From an uncultured Alphaproteobacteria bacterium (GTDB taxonomy: Bacteria > Pseudomonadota > Alphaproteobacteria > RF32 > CAG-239): 64,000 nt of DNA. Shown here piece by piece: positions 1-8,586 of the stretch; positions within the stretch are counted from its first letter, which is position 1, and every line of letters begins with the position of its first letter. The notes below the pieces were generated by a model that saw only the letters and a list, made by a program, of their open reading frames with translations, was not told the DNA's origin and ran no database searches. The translations under genes were made by a program, and so were the position numbers. The stretch is from contig CAKQRZ010000003.1 of assembly GCA_934271715.1 (NCBI GenBank), forward strand, positions 62,001 to 126,000. The letters run 5' to 3'.

Positions 1-329
1 TTGCAGAACTCGCTCAAAAACGCGCGCAGCTGCGGAATAACTTTGTTGATTTTGGCAGTCAGCAGCGGGCAGTTTTCTATATTTATAATTTCATGGCTTT
101 TGCTTTCATTAAAGCCAAGCTGCAGATTTCCGCGGTTGTGCTTAAACGCCAATTCAGCGCGGCGGCGGGTTCCGTCGGCAATAAAAACAGCTTCGCCGGT
201 TTTTATCCCGTCTTGATTTATCTGTTTTAGAACTCTTTCAAACTGTTCTGTTTTCAGTTTTTTATAATCGCTGAAATCTAAATTGCGGTAAGGGCAGCCG
301 CCGCAGGTTTGCTGATAGGGACAAGTCAT
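1..329 (-). CDS. rlmD: 23S rRNA (uracil-5-)-methyltransferase, RlmD/RumA type (partial)
   Basis: This is the N-terminal 109 codons of an S-adenosylmethionine-dependent enzyme that would make 5-methyluridine in rRNA; the catalytic C-terminal domain lies beyond the left edge. It starts at the ATG at 329-327, preceded by AAGGAAAG. The protein opens MTCPYQQTCGGCPYRNLDF, with the cysteine spacing (C3, C9, C12) of the iron-sulphur cluster site of the RlmD/RumA branch of the TrmA family, and there is no room for an N-terminal TRAM domain. Further in it reads GTRRRAELAF and NIENCPLL, both in keeping with that family. The start is 9 bases after the diguanylate cyclase gene, so the two probably share a transcript. 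RlmC or TrmA cannot be fully excluded without the C-terminus. Confidence 0.8.
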   Translation of the reverse strand, partial: MTCPYQQTCGGCPYRNLDFSDYKKLKTEQFERVLKQINQDGIKTGEAVFIADGTRRRAELAFKHNRGNLQLGFNESKSHEIINIENCPLLTAKINKVIPQLRAFLSEFC

Positions 330-338
330 TTTCTTTCC

Positions 339-2003
339 TTATAAAATTTTGTTTTCATAGTTATCCAAAAGCGAAATTTCTTCGGCTTCCTCATTTTGAA
401 AAACCGGATGAATATTTTTGCTTTTGCCGGATGATTTCTTTTTCATAATTTGTTTTACTTTCTGCTCGTCATAGACTTCTATGCGGTTGCGCCCGTTGTT
501 TTTTGCCAAGTACATAGCATCGTCAACCTGCCGCAGCAGCACATCCAAACTGGCAGTTTTTTCGGAAGAAACTACGCCGATGCTGACGGTAAAGTGAAAC
601 TTTTCGCCGCTTTCGCTTTCTATTTCTAAATTAGCAATGCTTTGGCGCAGGCGCTCGGCCACAACCTGAGCGGAATGAGTATTGGTATTATCCAGATAAA
701 TCACAAATTCCTCGCCGCCGAATCTGCAGACAATATCGTCTTCGCGCAAATCATTCTGACAGCAGGCCACCAGCTCGGTCAAAACTTTATCGCCGGTTTT
801 ATGCCCATAAGTATCATTTACATTTTTGAACTTGTCGGCGTCAATCATCAGCAGACTGAAGTTTTGCTGTTTTTTTAAGGCTTCTTTAATGCGCTCCGGC
901 ACCAGTTTTTCAAAATAGCGGCGGTTCCAAGCCAATGTGAGCGGGTCGCGCTCGGCCTGAAACTGCAGAGTTGTTTCGCGGGCTTTGCGCAGAGTGATGT
1001 TTTGAAACGCCATATACAAAGCCATTTCATTATTATATTCTATAGCCTTTGCCGAAACCGAAAGCCAAAACGGCGCCGAATTGACAATATTGCAGACCAT
1101 CAGGTCAAAGTCCTGCACCTCATGCTCTTTTTCTAATTTAGTAAAAAAGGTCTTGCGGTTTTCTTCATCTACAAAAAAATCTTTAATTTTAAAATAGCTG
1201 CATTCTTTTTTAGTAAAGCCGAACAGCTCAGCCGCCTTATTATTTATCAGCAGAATTTTATCGCCGGTAATTTTAGAAATGATAATCGGAAACGGCGACG
1301 AATCTATCATAGCTGTAATCTGCAGATTAAGCTTGTCTATGGTATTCCAGCTTTTTTGCAAATCCTGCTGCTGCAGATGCAGCTTCAAAAAAATAACCGC
1401 CGCCGCATAAACATAAAGCCAAAACCAAGTCAGAATGTTCAAATTCAGCCAGTTATACTTAAAGAAATAGGCCGAAACCAGCAATTTTCCCCACAGCATA
1501 AAGACAGAGCAGAACAATAAAAAATTGCCTAGATTAAAGCTGAAAACACAGCGGTGCAAAACAACAATGCCGAAAAACGCCAGACTGATTAAAGTTACGG
1601 CAGAATCCAGCATATTAACTGAACTCTGGCTGTAGCTGATAAATGAATAATATAAGCCGGCGGTCAGGCAGACAGAAATATAAAATGTTAAAGCCTCGCG
1701 GTTTGCCGGTTTTTCGCCATGCAGCTCTGCCGCTGCGTTCAGCCAGAAAACAGAAGTTAACAGAGCTAAAATCATACGGGCAAAAGCTACAAAATTATAA
1801 TTCAGCCCGATTTTATATAAAATATGCTCGTTCGGCGCCAGATAAGTTAAAAACAAAATGCCAAGTCCGCCCAGCTGAAACAGTATCAGCCCGCGGAATT
1901 CTTTGGCCGTACGCACCAAAAAAGTGGAGCCGATGCCGATAAACAGCGACAGAATGCCGAATAAAATGTTATAGCCGGAATAAAATATACTTGAACTTAG
2001 CAT
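339..2003 (-). CDS. Membrane-anchored PAS-GGDEF diguanylate cyclase
   Basis: It makes cyclic di-GMP from two GTP at the inner membrane. The first ~215 residues are hydrophobic, about seven membrane spans, and form a sensory input region of no family I recognise. A PAS domain follows (about 230-350; IDSSPFPIIISK near its start), then a GGDEF domain from about 370 to 520. The catalytic signature is GGEEF (about 430-434) in RFGGEEFVIYL, so it looks active. REDD sits five residues before it, which is the RxxD inhibitory I-site, so product feedback is expected. No EAL domain is present. The last ~35 residues are a basic and acidic tail. What it controls is not visible; pili and secretion systems elsewhere in the window are possible targets, but this is inference. 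Confidence 0.93.
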   Translation of the reverse strand: MLSSSIFYSGYNILFGILSLFIGIGSTFLVRTAKEFRGLILFQLGGLGILFLTYLAPNEHILYKIGLNYNFVAFARMILALLTSVFWLNAAAELHGEKPANREALTFYISVCLTAGLYYSFISYSQSSVNMLDSAVTLISLAFFGIVVLHRCVFSFNLGNFLLFCSVFMLWGKLLVSAYFFKYNWLNLNILTWFWLYVYAAAVIFLKLHLQQQDLQKSWNTIDKLNLQITAMIDSSPFPIIISKITGDKILLINNKAAELFGFTKKECSYFKIKDFFVDEENRKTFFTKLEKEHEVQDFDLMVCNIVNSAPFWLSVSAKAIEYNNEMALYMAFQNITLRKARETTLQFQAERDPLTLAWNRRYFEKLVPERIKEALKKQQNFSLLMIDADKFKNVNDTYGHKTGDKVLTELVACCQNDLREDDIVCRFGGEEFVIYLDNTNTHSAQVVAERLRQSIANLEIESESGEKFHFTVSIGVVSSEKTASLDVLLRQVDDAMYLAKNNGRNRIEVYDEQKVKQIMKKKSSGKSKNIHPVFQNEEAEEISLLDNYENKIL

Positions 2004-2140
2004 TTGTTACACCATTTTTAATAAAATCTGTCCTATAATAGCCTTAAAGATTATAAAAACCAACATTATTTTAAAATAATTGATGAAAAAATTTTTTTAT
2101 TGCGCTAAATTTAAGGCGTTTGATATAACGGGAGAAAAAA

Positions 2141-3331
2141 ATGACTTATACGGCTCCAGACCATTATAGTTATAAATTCAAGTTTGATATAGAAAAACTG
2201 CCGGCTTCGCAAAAAGACCGCATTCCCTGCAAACTTGCCGTTTGGGGAATTTTATTCGGCTTAGTCTTTACAGCTCTGGGGTTGTTTGAAGCCGCCGCCT
2301 ATTTTTTTGAACCGGCTGATGCCGACTATAGCTTTAACCTGCCGGAACAAGGCGGAAATGTGGATGTAGGTCCGCTGCGCTATTCGTTTGACATATTCGT
2401 TTTTTTATTCGGGCTGATTATTATCGCCCTTTCCGTAATGGGAATGCTGCGCTATAAAAAAATATTTTTTGACGGCAGCAAAGTAAAAATTATTCACAAG
2501 CCGCTGTTCGGCGAAAAGCAAATTGAAACCGAAGACTTATATAATTATTTAGGCGTGCTTTTTAAGGTTGAATACTATCAGCTGGGACTAATCAACCGCA
2601 ACCGCTATATTATAGAATTATACCATGCCGACAAAAACAAGCGCATTCCGCTTTATATCAGCACCAGCGGGCGGAATATCCGTAAAATCTGGGAATATTA
2701 TGCCGCAAAGCTCAAAATGCCGGCCTTGTTTTTGACTGATAAAGGCTTAGTTTCGCGCAACCATAAAGAGCTGAAAAAAACGCTGAAAGAAATGGCTAAG
2801 AAATGGCAGCTGAAAGCACTTTATCAAGATGAACAGACAGCCCCGGAATCGGTAAAATGCAAAGTAAAAAAGAACAAAGTAATTGTTAAAGAAAAACATC
2901 TGTTTTTTGACGCCTACAGCCTACTGGCTTGTTTGGGCGTGATATTCATCGGCGCAGCCGCCGCTGCTCTTATATATTTTTATTCTGTATTGCTGCCGTT
3001 TATGGGAATTTGGTGGTACAGCATTGCTCTGGCTTTTTGCGCCGCTATCGTCTTGTTTTCAGTTATTTCAATTTTCAGCAAAGACGTGTTGATTGTTACC
3101 GGCCGCGATATTATCTTAGGACATAACATCATGTTTTTGCGGATGGATGCCGAATTTCTGCCTAAAAATCAGATAGAAGCGGTAGATGTAGGGCATAATC
3201 CGACAACCGACCGCTATTACCTTTCGGTTATATCGCATGACCGCAGCATGGTGTTTGGCAAAAACATGCCGGTAGATGATTTGCGCTGGGTCCGCGGCTA
3301 TATTATTCGTGAAATTGTTAGACAGGACTAA
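2141..3331 (+). CDS. Two-part integral membrane protein, unknown function
   Basis: I do not recognise this 396-residue protein. It has two similar halves: each has a pair of hydrophobic spans (about 30-50 and 85-107; about 262-285 and 292-312) followed by a soluble beta-rich segment of about 80 residues (KKIFFDGSKVKIIHKPLFG in the first half, SKDVLIVTGRDIILGHNI in the second). That layout recalls bacterial membrane proteins with PH-like domains, but no diagnostic motif is seen. The halves are joined by a lysine-rich linker (about 205-250). The start is preceded by GGGAG. It is divergent from the diguanylate cyclase and upstream of the yfgM-like gene in the same direction, 71 bases away. Calling it a PH-like membrane protein is a guess. 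Confidence 0.75.
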   Translation: MTYTAPDHYSYKFKFDIEKLPASQKDRIPCKLAVWGILFGLVFTALGLFEAAAYFFEPADADYSFNLPEQGGNVDVGPLRYSFDIFVFLFGLIIIALSVMGMLRYKKIFFDGSKVKIIHKPLFGEKQIETEDLYNYLGVLFKVEYYQLGLINRNRYIIELYHADKNKRIPLYISTSGRNIRKIWEYYAAKLKMPALFLTDKGLVSRNHKELKKTLKEMAKKWQLKALYQDEQTAPESVKCKVKKNKVIVKEKHLFFDAYSLLACLGVIFIGAAAAALIYFYSVLLPFMGIWWYSIALAFCAAIVLFSVISIFSKDVLIVTGRDIILGHNIMFLRMDAEFLPKNQIEAVDVGHNPTTDRYYLSVISHDRSMVFGKNMPVDDLRWVRGYIIREIVRQD

Positions 3332-3402
3332 TAAAATAATTTGCTTTATCGCGCAATATTTGCTATTGATAGTATAAATTTTGATTTTATGGGGATAAAA
3401 TT

Positions 3403-4179
3403 ATGACAAATACAGTAAAAAAAGTAAGAAAACCGGCTGCTAAAAAAAATACGGCGCCTAAGGCAGAAAAAATCAATAAGACGGCAGCTGCGTCGGCTGC
3501 CAAGGCTGATGTAAATCCGGATTTAACCGATGCTTTTATTAACGAAGTCAGCGAAGAAGTAAAAAACGATAACTTCAAAGAACTGTGGAACCGCTATGGT
3601 TTGGCAATTATCGCTATTGTTGTGATTGCCGTCTGCGGGGCGGTTTCTTTTGAACGCATTAAAAACTGGCGTCTGCAGCACAATCAGATGACGACAGAAG
3701 CCTATATGGACTCTGCCCGCAAGCAAGATCCGGAAGCCATGATTGCCGCTCTGCAGAAAATCAATCAGAACGACCACGGCATTTACGGCGACTTTGCCCG
3801 CCTGCAGATTGCTAATTTGCTGTTGGAACAGCAAAAGAACGACGAGGGCTTGGCTATGCTGGACGGTCTGTCTAAAGACACTCAGGTAAACTCCGAAGTC
3901 CGTCAGATTGCTTTGATAAAATATGCCACTTATAAAGTTGACAGCATGTCAAAACAAGAACTTACCGACCTTTTGAAGCCGGTTTTGGATGCTAACAATT
4001 CTTGGACTCCGCTGGCTAACGATTTGCTGGCTATGGCTGCTATCCGCGAGGGCGATTTGCAGACAGCCCGCGATATTTACAGCAAGCTGCTGACTGTAAA
4101 AGATTTGCCGGACAGCTTTAAGTCTAAGGTTCAGGAAATGATGTCATCCTTAAATTCTGCTGAAAACAGCGCCGAATAA
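3403..4179 (+). CDS. YfgM-like tetratricopeptide inner-membrane protein
   Basis: A single-span inner-membrane protein with a periplasmic TPR domain, of the YfgM type (an ancillary SecYEG subunit linked to periplasmic chaperones in E. coli). Residues 1-45 are Lys/Ala-rich and cytoplasmic. Residues about 68-85 form the span (GLAIIAIVVIAVCGAVSF). The rest is alpha-helical with repeated small-residue and aromatic spacing typical of TPR repeats. The KELWNRYG motif just before the span is common in this family. The gene is 19 bases before bamB and then der; yfgM-bamB-der is a widely conserved order, which supports the call more than sequence alone. It probably works with BamB in envelope protein traffic. 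Confidence 0.8.
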   Translation: MTNTVKKVRKPAAKKNTAPKAEKINKTAAASAAKADVNPDLTDAFINEVSEEVKNDNFKELWNRYGLAIIAIVVIAVCGAVSFERIKNWRLQHNQMTTEAYMDSARKQDPEAMIAALQKINQNDHGIYGDFARLQIANLLLEQQKNDEGLAMLDGLSKDTQVNSEVRQIALIKYATYKVDSMSKQELTDLLKPVLDANNSWTPLANDLLAMAAIREGDLQTARDIYSKLLTVKDLPDSFKSKVQEMMSSLNSAENSAE

Positions 4180-4198
4180 ATTTTATATAGGTGATTAA

Positions 4199-5512
4199 AT
4201 GTTGAGCAAAAATATAAAACTTCTGGCAAGTGCAGCGGCTGTGCTGGCAGTCTGCGCCTGCTCAAGCGACAAAGTACTGCCTAAAGGCGAGCGGCTTTCG
4301 GTGCTTGACCCTGTAGCCGCAATCAAACCAGATGTAGCTTCCGCCGCCGGTAAAATCATCATTCCGGCTGCTACGGCAAATTCGGACTGGCAGCAGGAGG
4401 GCTATAACGCTCAGCATGTGCAGAACAATTTTAAAGTCGGCACAGCTTTTCAAAAACAATGGAGCAGCAGCTTCGGCAAAGGCAGCTCCAAGCGGGAATT
4501 TTTGATTTCTAAGCCGCTGGCGGCGAAAAACAAAATTTATACTATGGATGCAGCTGGACGGCTCAGCGCTTTTGACCTTAAAAGCGGCGAGTTAGTATGG
4601 AAACTGCAGCTGCATTCTAAAAACGACAATGTTGACGATACAGCGTTAAAAGGCGCAGGTATTGCCGTCAATAACGGCGTTGTTTACGCTACAACCGGAT
4701 ACGGTGCAATTTATGCCGTAAATGCGCAAAAAGGCGAGATTTTGTGGAACAAGTCGCTGCAGACTCCGCTGCGTATTGCCCCGATGGCGGCAAACGGCAA
4801 TGTTTATGTGCAGAGCGTTGACAACAAATTTTATGCGCTTAATGCTAAAAACGGCGACAAGCAATGGAAATATGATATTTCGCTGGAAAACACAACTTTA
4901 GTCGGCGGCGCTCCTGCGGCTTATTCTGCAGATTTAGACATGGTGGTTACCGGTTTTTCTAACGGCGAGATTCAGGCTTTTAACGCCTCTTTAGGCACTC
5001 CGCTGTGGTCGGATGTTTTAATTTCTAACCGTCAGGCCTATTCTTCTACATTTTTAGACACGGTAAAAGCCGCTCCGGTTGTTGAGGGCGAAACCGTCTA
5101 TGCCGTCGGCAATGCAAACATTCTGACAGCCATAGATTTGCGCAGCGGTTCCCGCAAGTGGGAAAAAGAAGTCGGCAGCGTTAACACTCCGCTTTTGGTG
5201 GGCAACACGCTGTATGTGGTGTCTAACACCAACGACTTGCTGGCCGTAAACAAAGAAAACGGAGATATTCTGTGGGCTGTGCCTGTAAATTTAGGCAAAA
5301 AACCGGCTGATGTCATGATTTTTAACCCTATAATGCTGGACGGACGCTTGATTGTGGCGCTGTCTAACGGCACGGTTTATGCCTATATGCCGCAAACCGG
5401 CAAGCTTTTGAACACGGTGGACTTGGATGAAAAATTAAACTCGGCCCCGATTGCCGCTGCCGGATATGTGTTTTTTGTAACGGCTGGAGCCGATTTGATT
5501 GCTTATAAATAA
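4199..5512 (+). CDS. bamB: Outer membrane assembly lipoprotein BamB
   Basis: A beta-propeller lipoprotein subunit of the BAM complex that helps insert outer membrane proteins. The N-terminus is a lipoprotein signal, MLSKNIKLLASAAAVLAVC, with Cys19 or Cys21 as the lipidated residue. From about residue 100 onward there are PQQ-type propeller repeats, seen as recurring GxxxWK and ALNAKNGDKQWKY, AVNAQKGEILWN, AFNASLGTPLW and AIDLRSGSRKWEKE blades. The length of 437 residues is somewhat longer than E. coli BamB (392), the extra being mostly before the propeller. It ends 11 bases before der and follows the yfgM-like gene. The sequence GAGATATAAC between bamB and der carries the der ribosome binding site. 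Confidence 0.9.
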   Translation: MLSKNIKLLASAAAVLAVCACSSDKVLPKGERLSVLDPVAAIKPDVASAAGKIIIPAATANSDWQQEGYNAQHVQNNFKVGTAFQKQWSSSFGKGSSKREFLISKPLAAKNKIYTMDAAGRLSAFDLKSGELVWKLQLHSKNDNVDDTALKGAGIAVNNGVVYATTGYGAIYAVNAQKGEILWNKSLQTPLRIAPMAANGNVYVQSVDNKFYALNAKNGDKQWKYDISLENTTLVGGAPAAYSADLDMVVTGFSNGEIQAFNASLGTPLWSDVLISNRQAYSSTFLDTVKAAPVVEGETVYAVGNANILTAIDLRSGSRKWEKEVGSVNTPLLVGNTLYVVSNTNDLLAVNKENGDILWAVPVNLGKKPADVMIFNPIMLDGRLIVALSNGTVYAYMPQTGKLLNTVDLDEKLNSAPIAAAGYVFFVTAGADLIAYK

Positions 5513-5523
5513 GGAGATATAAC

Positions 5524-6906
5524 GTGCTTTCTGTTGCCATTATCGGACGTCCGAACGTTGGAAAATCTACATTATTTAACCGCTTGGTCGGTAAAAAACT
5601 GGCTATTGTCCACGACATGCCCGGCGTAACGCGCGACCGCAAAATGGCTCCGGCAAAATTCAGAGATTTAGAACTGCAGCTGATAGACACCGCCGGTTAT
5701 GAGTATTCTACCACAGACAACATGGAAAGCCGGATGTGGAAGCAAACGCAAACGGCGATTGCCGAAGCTGATGTCTGCCTGTTTTTATTTGACGCCCGCG
5801 CCGGTGTGCAGCCATATGACGAGCAATTTGCCGATTTGGTGCGCCAAACCCATAAGCCGGTTATTTTGCTGGCCAATAAATGCGAGGGCAAAAAGCATGA
5901 AGACGGAATTTACGAGGCCTATAAATTGGGGCTGGGCGAACCGATACCTTTTTCGGCTGAACACGGCTTAGGCTTTGAAGATTTGTACACTTGCCTGCAT
6001 GAAGCGGAAGAGGAAAAAAATAAAAAAGCGGAAGCAGAACCTAAAGCGGTGACTATCGGACAGATTCCGGAAGACTTTTCGGTTGAAGAAGCAAACAAGC
6101 GCCCGATACAGCTGGCTTTTGTCGGACGACCGAATGTTGGAAAATCTACTTTAATCAATGCGCTTTTAGACGATGAGCGCATGCTGACCGGTCCGGAAGC
6201 CGGCATGACCCGCGATGCCATAACTACAAGCTGGCAATGGAAAGGGCGCAAATTTAATCTGGTAGATACCGCCGGTCTGCGCCGTCAGTCCAAAGTTAAA
6301 AATTCTCTGGAAAAAATGTCGGTAGAAAGCACTAAATACGCTGCGGATATGGCTCAGGTTGTGGTGCTGGTTTTAGATGCCGATGCAGTATTGGAAAAGC
6401 AGGATTTAACCATTGCCCGCCGCGTGATAGACGAGGGACGCGCCTTGGTCATTGCTGTTAATAAATGGGATATTGCCAACCGCAAAGAAGCGCTGGAACA
6501 GCTGAACTATAAACTTATGACCTCATTAACCCAAGTTGCCGGCGTGCCGACTGTAACAATTTCCGCCCTCAAAAAAGAGGGGCTGGATAAGCTGATGAGC
6601 GCCGTGCTGAAAGTTTACGACCGCTGGAACACCCGCATTCCGACTGCGCCTCTGAATAAATGGTTTTCGGATGTGCAGGAGCAGAATCCGGCGCCGCTGG
6701 GCAAAAATAAGCGCCGTATTAAGCTTAAGTTTATTACCCAAGCTAAATCCCGCCCGCCGTCATTTTATATTTTCTCCAGCAATCCTGAGGGGCTGCCGGA
6801 TTCATATCTGCGCTATTTGACGAACAGCCTGCGCGATACGTTTAATTTAGGCGGCGTGCCGATTAGAATTACCGTACGCAAGTCCGACAACCCGTATGCT
6901 CAGTAA
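5524..6906 (+). CDS. der: Ribosome assembly GTPase Der (EngA)
   Basis: An essential GTPase with two tandem G domains and a KH-like C-terminal domain, acting in 50S subunit assembly. The P-loop GRPNVGKST occurs twice, at residues 8-16 and about 201-209, which is diagnostic. Switch regions follow: GVTRDRK and LIDTAGYE in the first domain, GMTRDAI and LVDTAGLRRQSK in the second, with NKCEGK and NKWD as base-specificity motifs. The C-terminal domain ends FNLGGVPIRITVRKSDNPYA. At 460 residues it has the usual length. It starts with GTG behind GGAG, the only good start. It is last in the yfgM-bamB-der run; the next gene is convergent. Confidence 0.97.
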   Translation: MLSVAIIGRPNVGKSTLFNRLVGKKLAIVHDMPGVTRDRKMAPAKFRDLELQLIDTAGYEYSTTDNMESRMWKQTQTAIAEADVCLFLFDARAGVQPYDEQFADLVRQTHKPVILLANKCEGKKHEDGIYEAYKLGLGEPIPFSAEHGLGFEDLYTCLHEAEEEKNKKAEAEPKAVTIGQIPEDFSVEEANKRPIQLAFVGRPNVGKSTLINALLDDERMLTGPEAGMTRDAITTSWQWKGRKFNLVDTAGLRRQSKVKNSLEKMSVESTKYAADMAQVVVLVLDADAVLEKQDLTIARRVIDEGRALVIAVNKWDIANRKEALEQLNYKLMTSLTQVAGVPTVTISALKKEGLDKLMSAVLKVYDRWNTRIPTAPLNKWFSDVQEQNPAPLGKNKRRIKLKFITQAKSRPPSFYIFSSNPEGLPDSYLRYLTNSLRDTFNLGGVPIRITVRKSDNPYAQ

Positions 6907-6930
6907 ACCGGCTCAGGCTGAAATAGAACA

Positions 6931-7569
6931 TTAAAATTCCAATGTTATGCAGCAGATATTTTTGCCGTCGCATATCTCACAGGCGTTTTTAATCTCCTGT
7001 AAAGTCATGTTTGCCACGCAAGGCGTGTTGCCTCCGCAATAGGCGTCGCCGCCGTAATATATTCCGCCTTTGCCGTTCTGCCAAGTGTTAACAATATTCA
7101 CGGACGAATGCAAGGGAATTGCCAGATTTTGAAACAAAGATACGCATAATTTCGGCGAAAATGATTTTGAAAAACGTCCTTCATCTGTCCTTTCCGTTCC
7201 GCCTAAAAACAAGTCAACCACAAAACGTTTACTGCGGCTATGAAGCTGGACAAGATTGCCATAAGCATCATTAACCTCAAAACTTTCCATATTGCCGGTA
7301 TGCTGCCAGGTCGGAGGAATTAGATTCAGTCCGTTGGCTAAATCCACCAAACCATAGGCTGTACCGCTGCTGTCGCTTATTTTCCGGATATCATCCAAAT
7401 GTTCTAAGAGACCGAAAATAATATGCGTATATTCATCGGCAGCTTTATCCAGTTTAAATTTTTCCATCGCTTTGGAATATCCGGCAATTCCACCTACAGA
7501 AAGCACGCCGATAATCGCCAGCACTCCGAGCATTTCTATCATGCTGCGGCCAGATTGATTATTATTCAT
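6931..7569 (-). CDS. Type IV pilin-like protein 1 (GRSMIEML family)
   Basis: A prepilin-like protein of 212 residues with a short leader MNNNQSG and the cleavage and assembly motif GRSMIEMLGVLAIIGVL. The Glu is at +5 after the Gly, as prepilin peptidase substrates require, and a hydrophobic helix follows. After GIAGYSKAM comes a helical stalk (KLDKAADEYTHIIFGLLEHL) and a globular domain. The C-terminus carries the family signature of paired cysteines (CGGNTPCVANMTLQEI, then ACEICDGKNICC, ending ITLEF). It starts at an ATG behind AGGAAG. It is the simplest member of five in this window: no CT tract and no long leader. Whether it builds a pilus, a pseudopilus or a secretion-linked fibre cannot be told. 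Confidence 0.85.
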   Translation of the reverse strand: MNNNQSGRSMIEMLGVLAIIGVLSVGGIAGYSKAMEKFKLDKAADEYTHIIFGLLEHLDDIRKISDSSGTAYGLVDLANGLNLIPPTWQHTGNMESFEVNDAYGNLVQLHSRSKRFVVDLFLGGTERTDEGRFSKSFSPKLCVSLFQNLAIPLHSSVNIVNTWQNGKGGIYYGGDAYCGGNTPCVANMTLQEIKNACEICDGKNICCITLEF

Positions 7570-7599
7570 AACAACTTCCTTTCATTTTGAAATTACAAC

Positions 7600-7622
7600 A
7601 AAAAAGCCGCTCAAGAAGCGAC
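7600..7622 (-). terminator. Rho-independent terminator of the candidate small RNA
   Basis: On the minus strand GTCGCT and AGCGGC form a six-pair stem (one G-U) around the loop TCTTG, followed at once by six T. Confidence 0.7.
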
Positions 7623-7782
7623 CGGAAGTTGAGAACTATTTAAGACAAATATAGTGTAGCATATTAGCTATAATATAGCCTATTCTGCTACCTTCCGGCC
7701 AGCAAGACCAGAAGGTATTTAACGTCCTTTACGACGTGTCTTAAAGAGGTTCTCACACCCCAGACAGACTATCGCCTATCCG
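7600..7782 (-). ncRNA. ffs: Candidate small structured RNA, possibly SRP RNA
   Basis: A stand-alone minus-strand transcription unit between the terminator of nrdG and a pilin gene. Two arms pair over long distance: 7631-7636 with 7749-7754 and 7640-7647 with 7737-7744. The resulting hairpin has its apex at GGAA (7696-7693), set in GGCCGGAAGGTAGCAG, close to the SRP RNA domain IV core CCGGAAGGAAGCAG. A rho-independent terminator follows. Upstream there is TACCAT (7794-7789) with TTTACA 17 bases further. Against SRP RNA: the 5' side reads GGTCTTGCTGGCC rather than GGTCAGG, so the usual internal loop is altered. The ends given are estimates from promoter and terminator. An unknown regulatory RNA is the alternative. 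Confidence 0.5.
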
Positions 7783-7840
7783 TTTATTATGGTAACAAAA
7801 TTGTCTTAAAATGTAAAGTAATTTATAAATACCGACATGC

Positions 7841-7867
7841 AAAAAAGAGGCTTTGCAGCCCCTTTTT
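7841..7867 (-). terminator. Terminator of the nrdD-nrdG operon
   Basis: On the minus strand, right at the stop codon of nrdG, AAAAGGGGCT, loop GCAA and AGCCTCTTTTTT form a compact hairpin with a T run. It separates the operon from the candidate small RNA downstream. Confidence 0.75.
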
Positions 7868-8573
7868 ATTTACGCACATCAAAAATTTTGAACTTAGCTT
7901 TCAGATAATTCAGCAATTCCGAATCGTTAAAGAACTTATCGCAATCCGCTTCCTGCGTGGTTTTGTCTTCCGGTATCGGGCGGTATTTCTGCAAATAATA
8001 TTCCTGCACGCCCAAAGCCGAAAGCTCATCTGCAATTTTATAGATATCGGCAATATCCAAAATACGTGGGTCGCAGGTGGTGCGGCATTCAAAATGGACG
8101 CCGCTGTCCAGCAAAATCTGCAGGCTTTCTTTAATATTGCCAATCGGCGTCGGGCAGCCGGTAACTTTAGAATAGCGCTCAGTTTCCAGAGGCACCTTAA
8201 TATCCATTCCCACCCATGCGACTTTATTTATAACCTTTTTCAAGGCTTCGGGATTATAGCCGCCGGTGTGCAGACCGACTATAAATCCCATATTTTTGAC
8301 AATATCCATAGCCTGCGGCAGATTGCTCTGCATTAACGGTTCGCCGCCGCTAAACACAACCGCGTCTAAAATACCTTTACGGTGTTCCAGCAAATGTATA
8401 AGCTTATCCCAGCCGGTATTGTCGCTGCTGTTGGGATTTTGCAAAGAAGAGTTATAGCAAAACGGACAGCGCCACGGACAGCCCTGCATAAAAACAACAG
8501 CGGCTATCTTAGTCGGAAAATCGACGATACTGAATTTTTCAATATCGCCGATTCTTAATAAATCAGAAGCCAT
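7866..8573 (-). CDS. nrdG: Anaerobic ribonucleotide reductase activating protein (radical SAM)
   Basis: A radical SAM enzyme that installs the glycyl radical needed by the class III ribonucleotide reductase. The cluster-binding motif is seen as CPWRCPFC (CxxxCxxC) near residue 32, in FMQGCPWRCPFCYN. The SAM-binding glycine-rich motif FSGGEPLMQ follows at about residue 75. The 235-residue length and the CPWRCPFCYN context fit the longer NrdG branch rather than the ~155-residue E. coli type. It lies last in the operon, 13 bases behind the separate glycyl-radical gene, which is probably its true target. Pyruvate formate-lyase activating enzymes are relatives, but the operon decides the assignment. 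Confidence 0.92.
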   Translation of the reverse strand: MASDLLRIGDIEKFSIVDFPTKIAAVVFMQGCPWRCPFCYNSSLQNPNSSDNTGWDKLIHLLEHRKGILDAVVFSGGEPLMQSNLPQAMDIVKNMGFIVGLHTGGYNPEALKKVINKVAWVGMDIKVPLETERYSKVTGCPTPIGNIKESLQILLDSGVHFECRTTCDPRILDIADIYKIADELSALGVQEYYLQKYRPIPEDKTTQEADCDKFFNDSELLNYLKAKFKIFDVRK

Positions 8574-8586
8574 AAGCGTCTGCTTT

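Noticed and set aside
1..216. Plus-strand frame of 71 residues at the left edge
   Set aside because: It is the shadow of the minus-strand RlmD-type gene, whose cysteine motif and ribosome site are clear.
7600..7782. 6S RNA or tmRNA for the structured RNA
   Set aside because: The apex is a GGAA tetraloop rather than the open bubble of 6S, and there is no tRNA-like end or tag frame.
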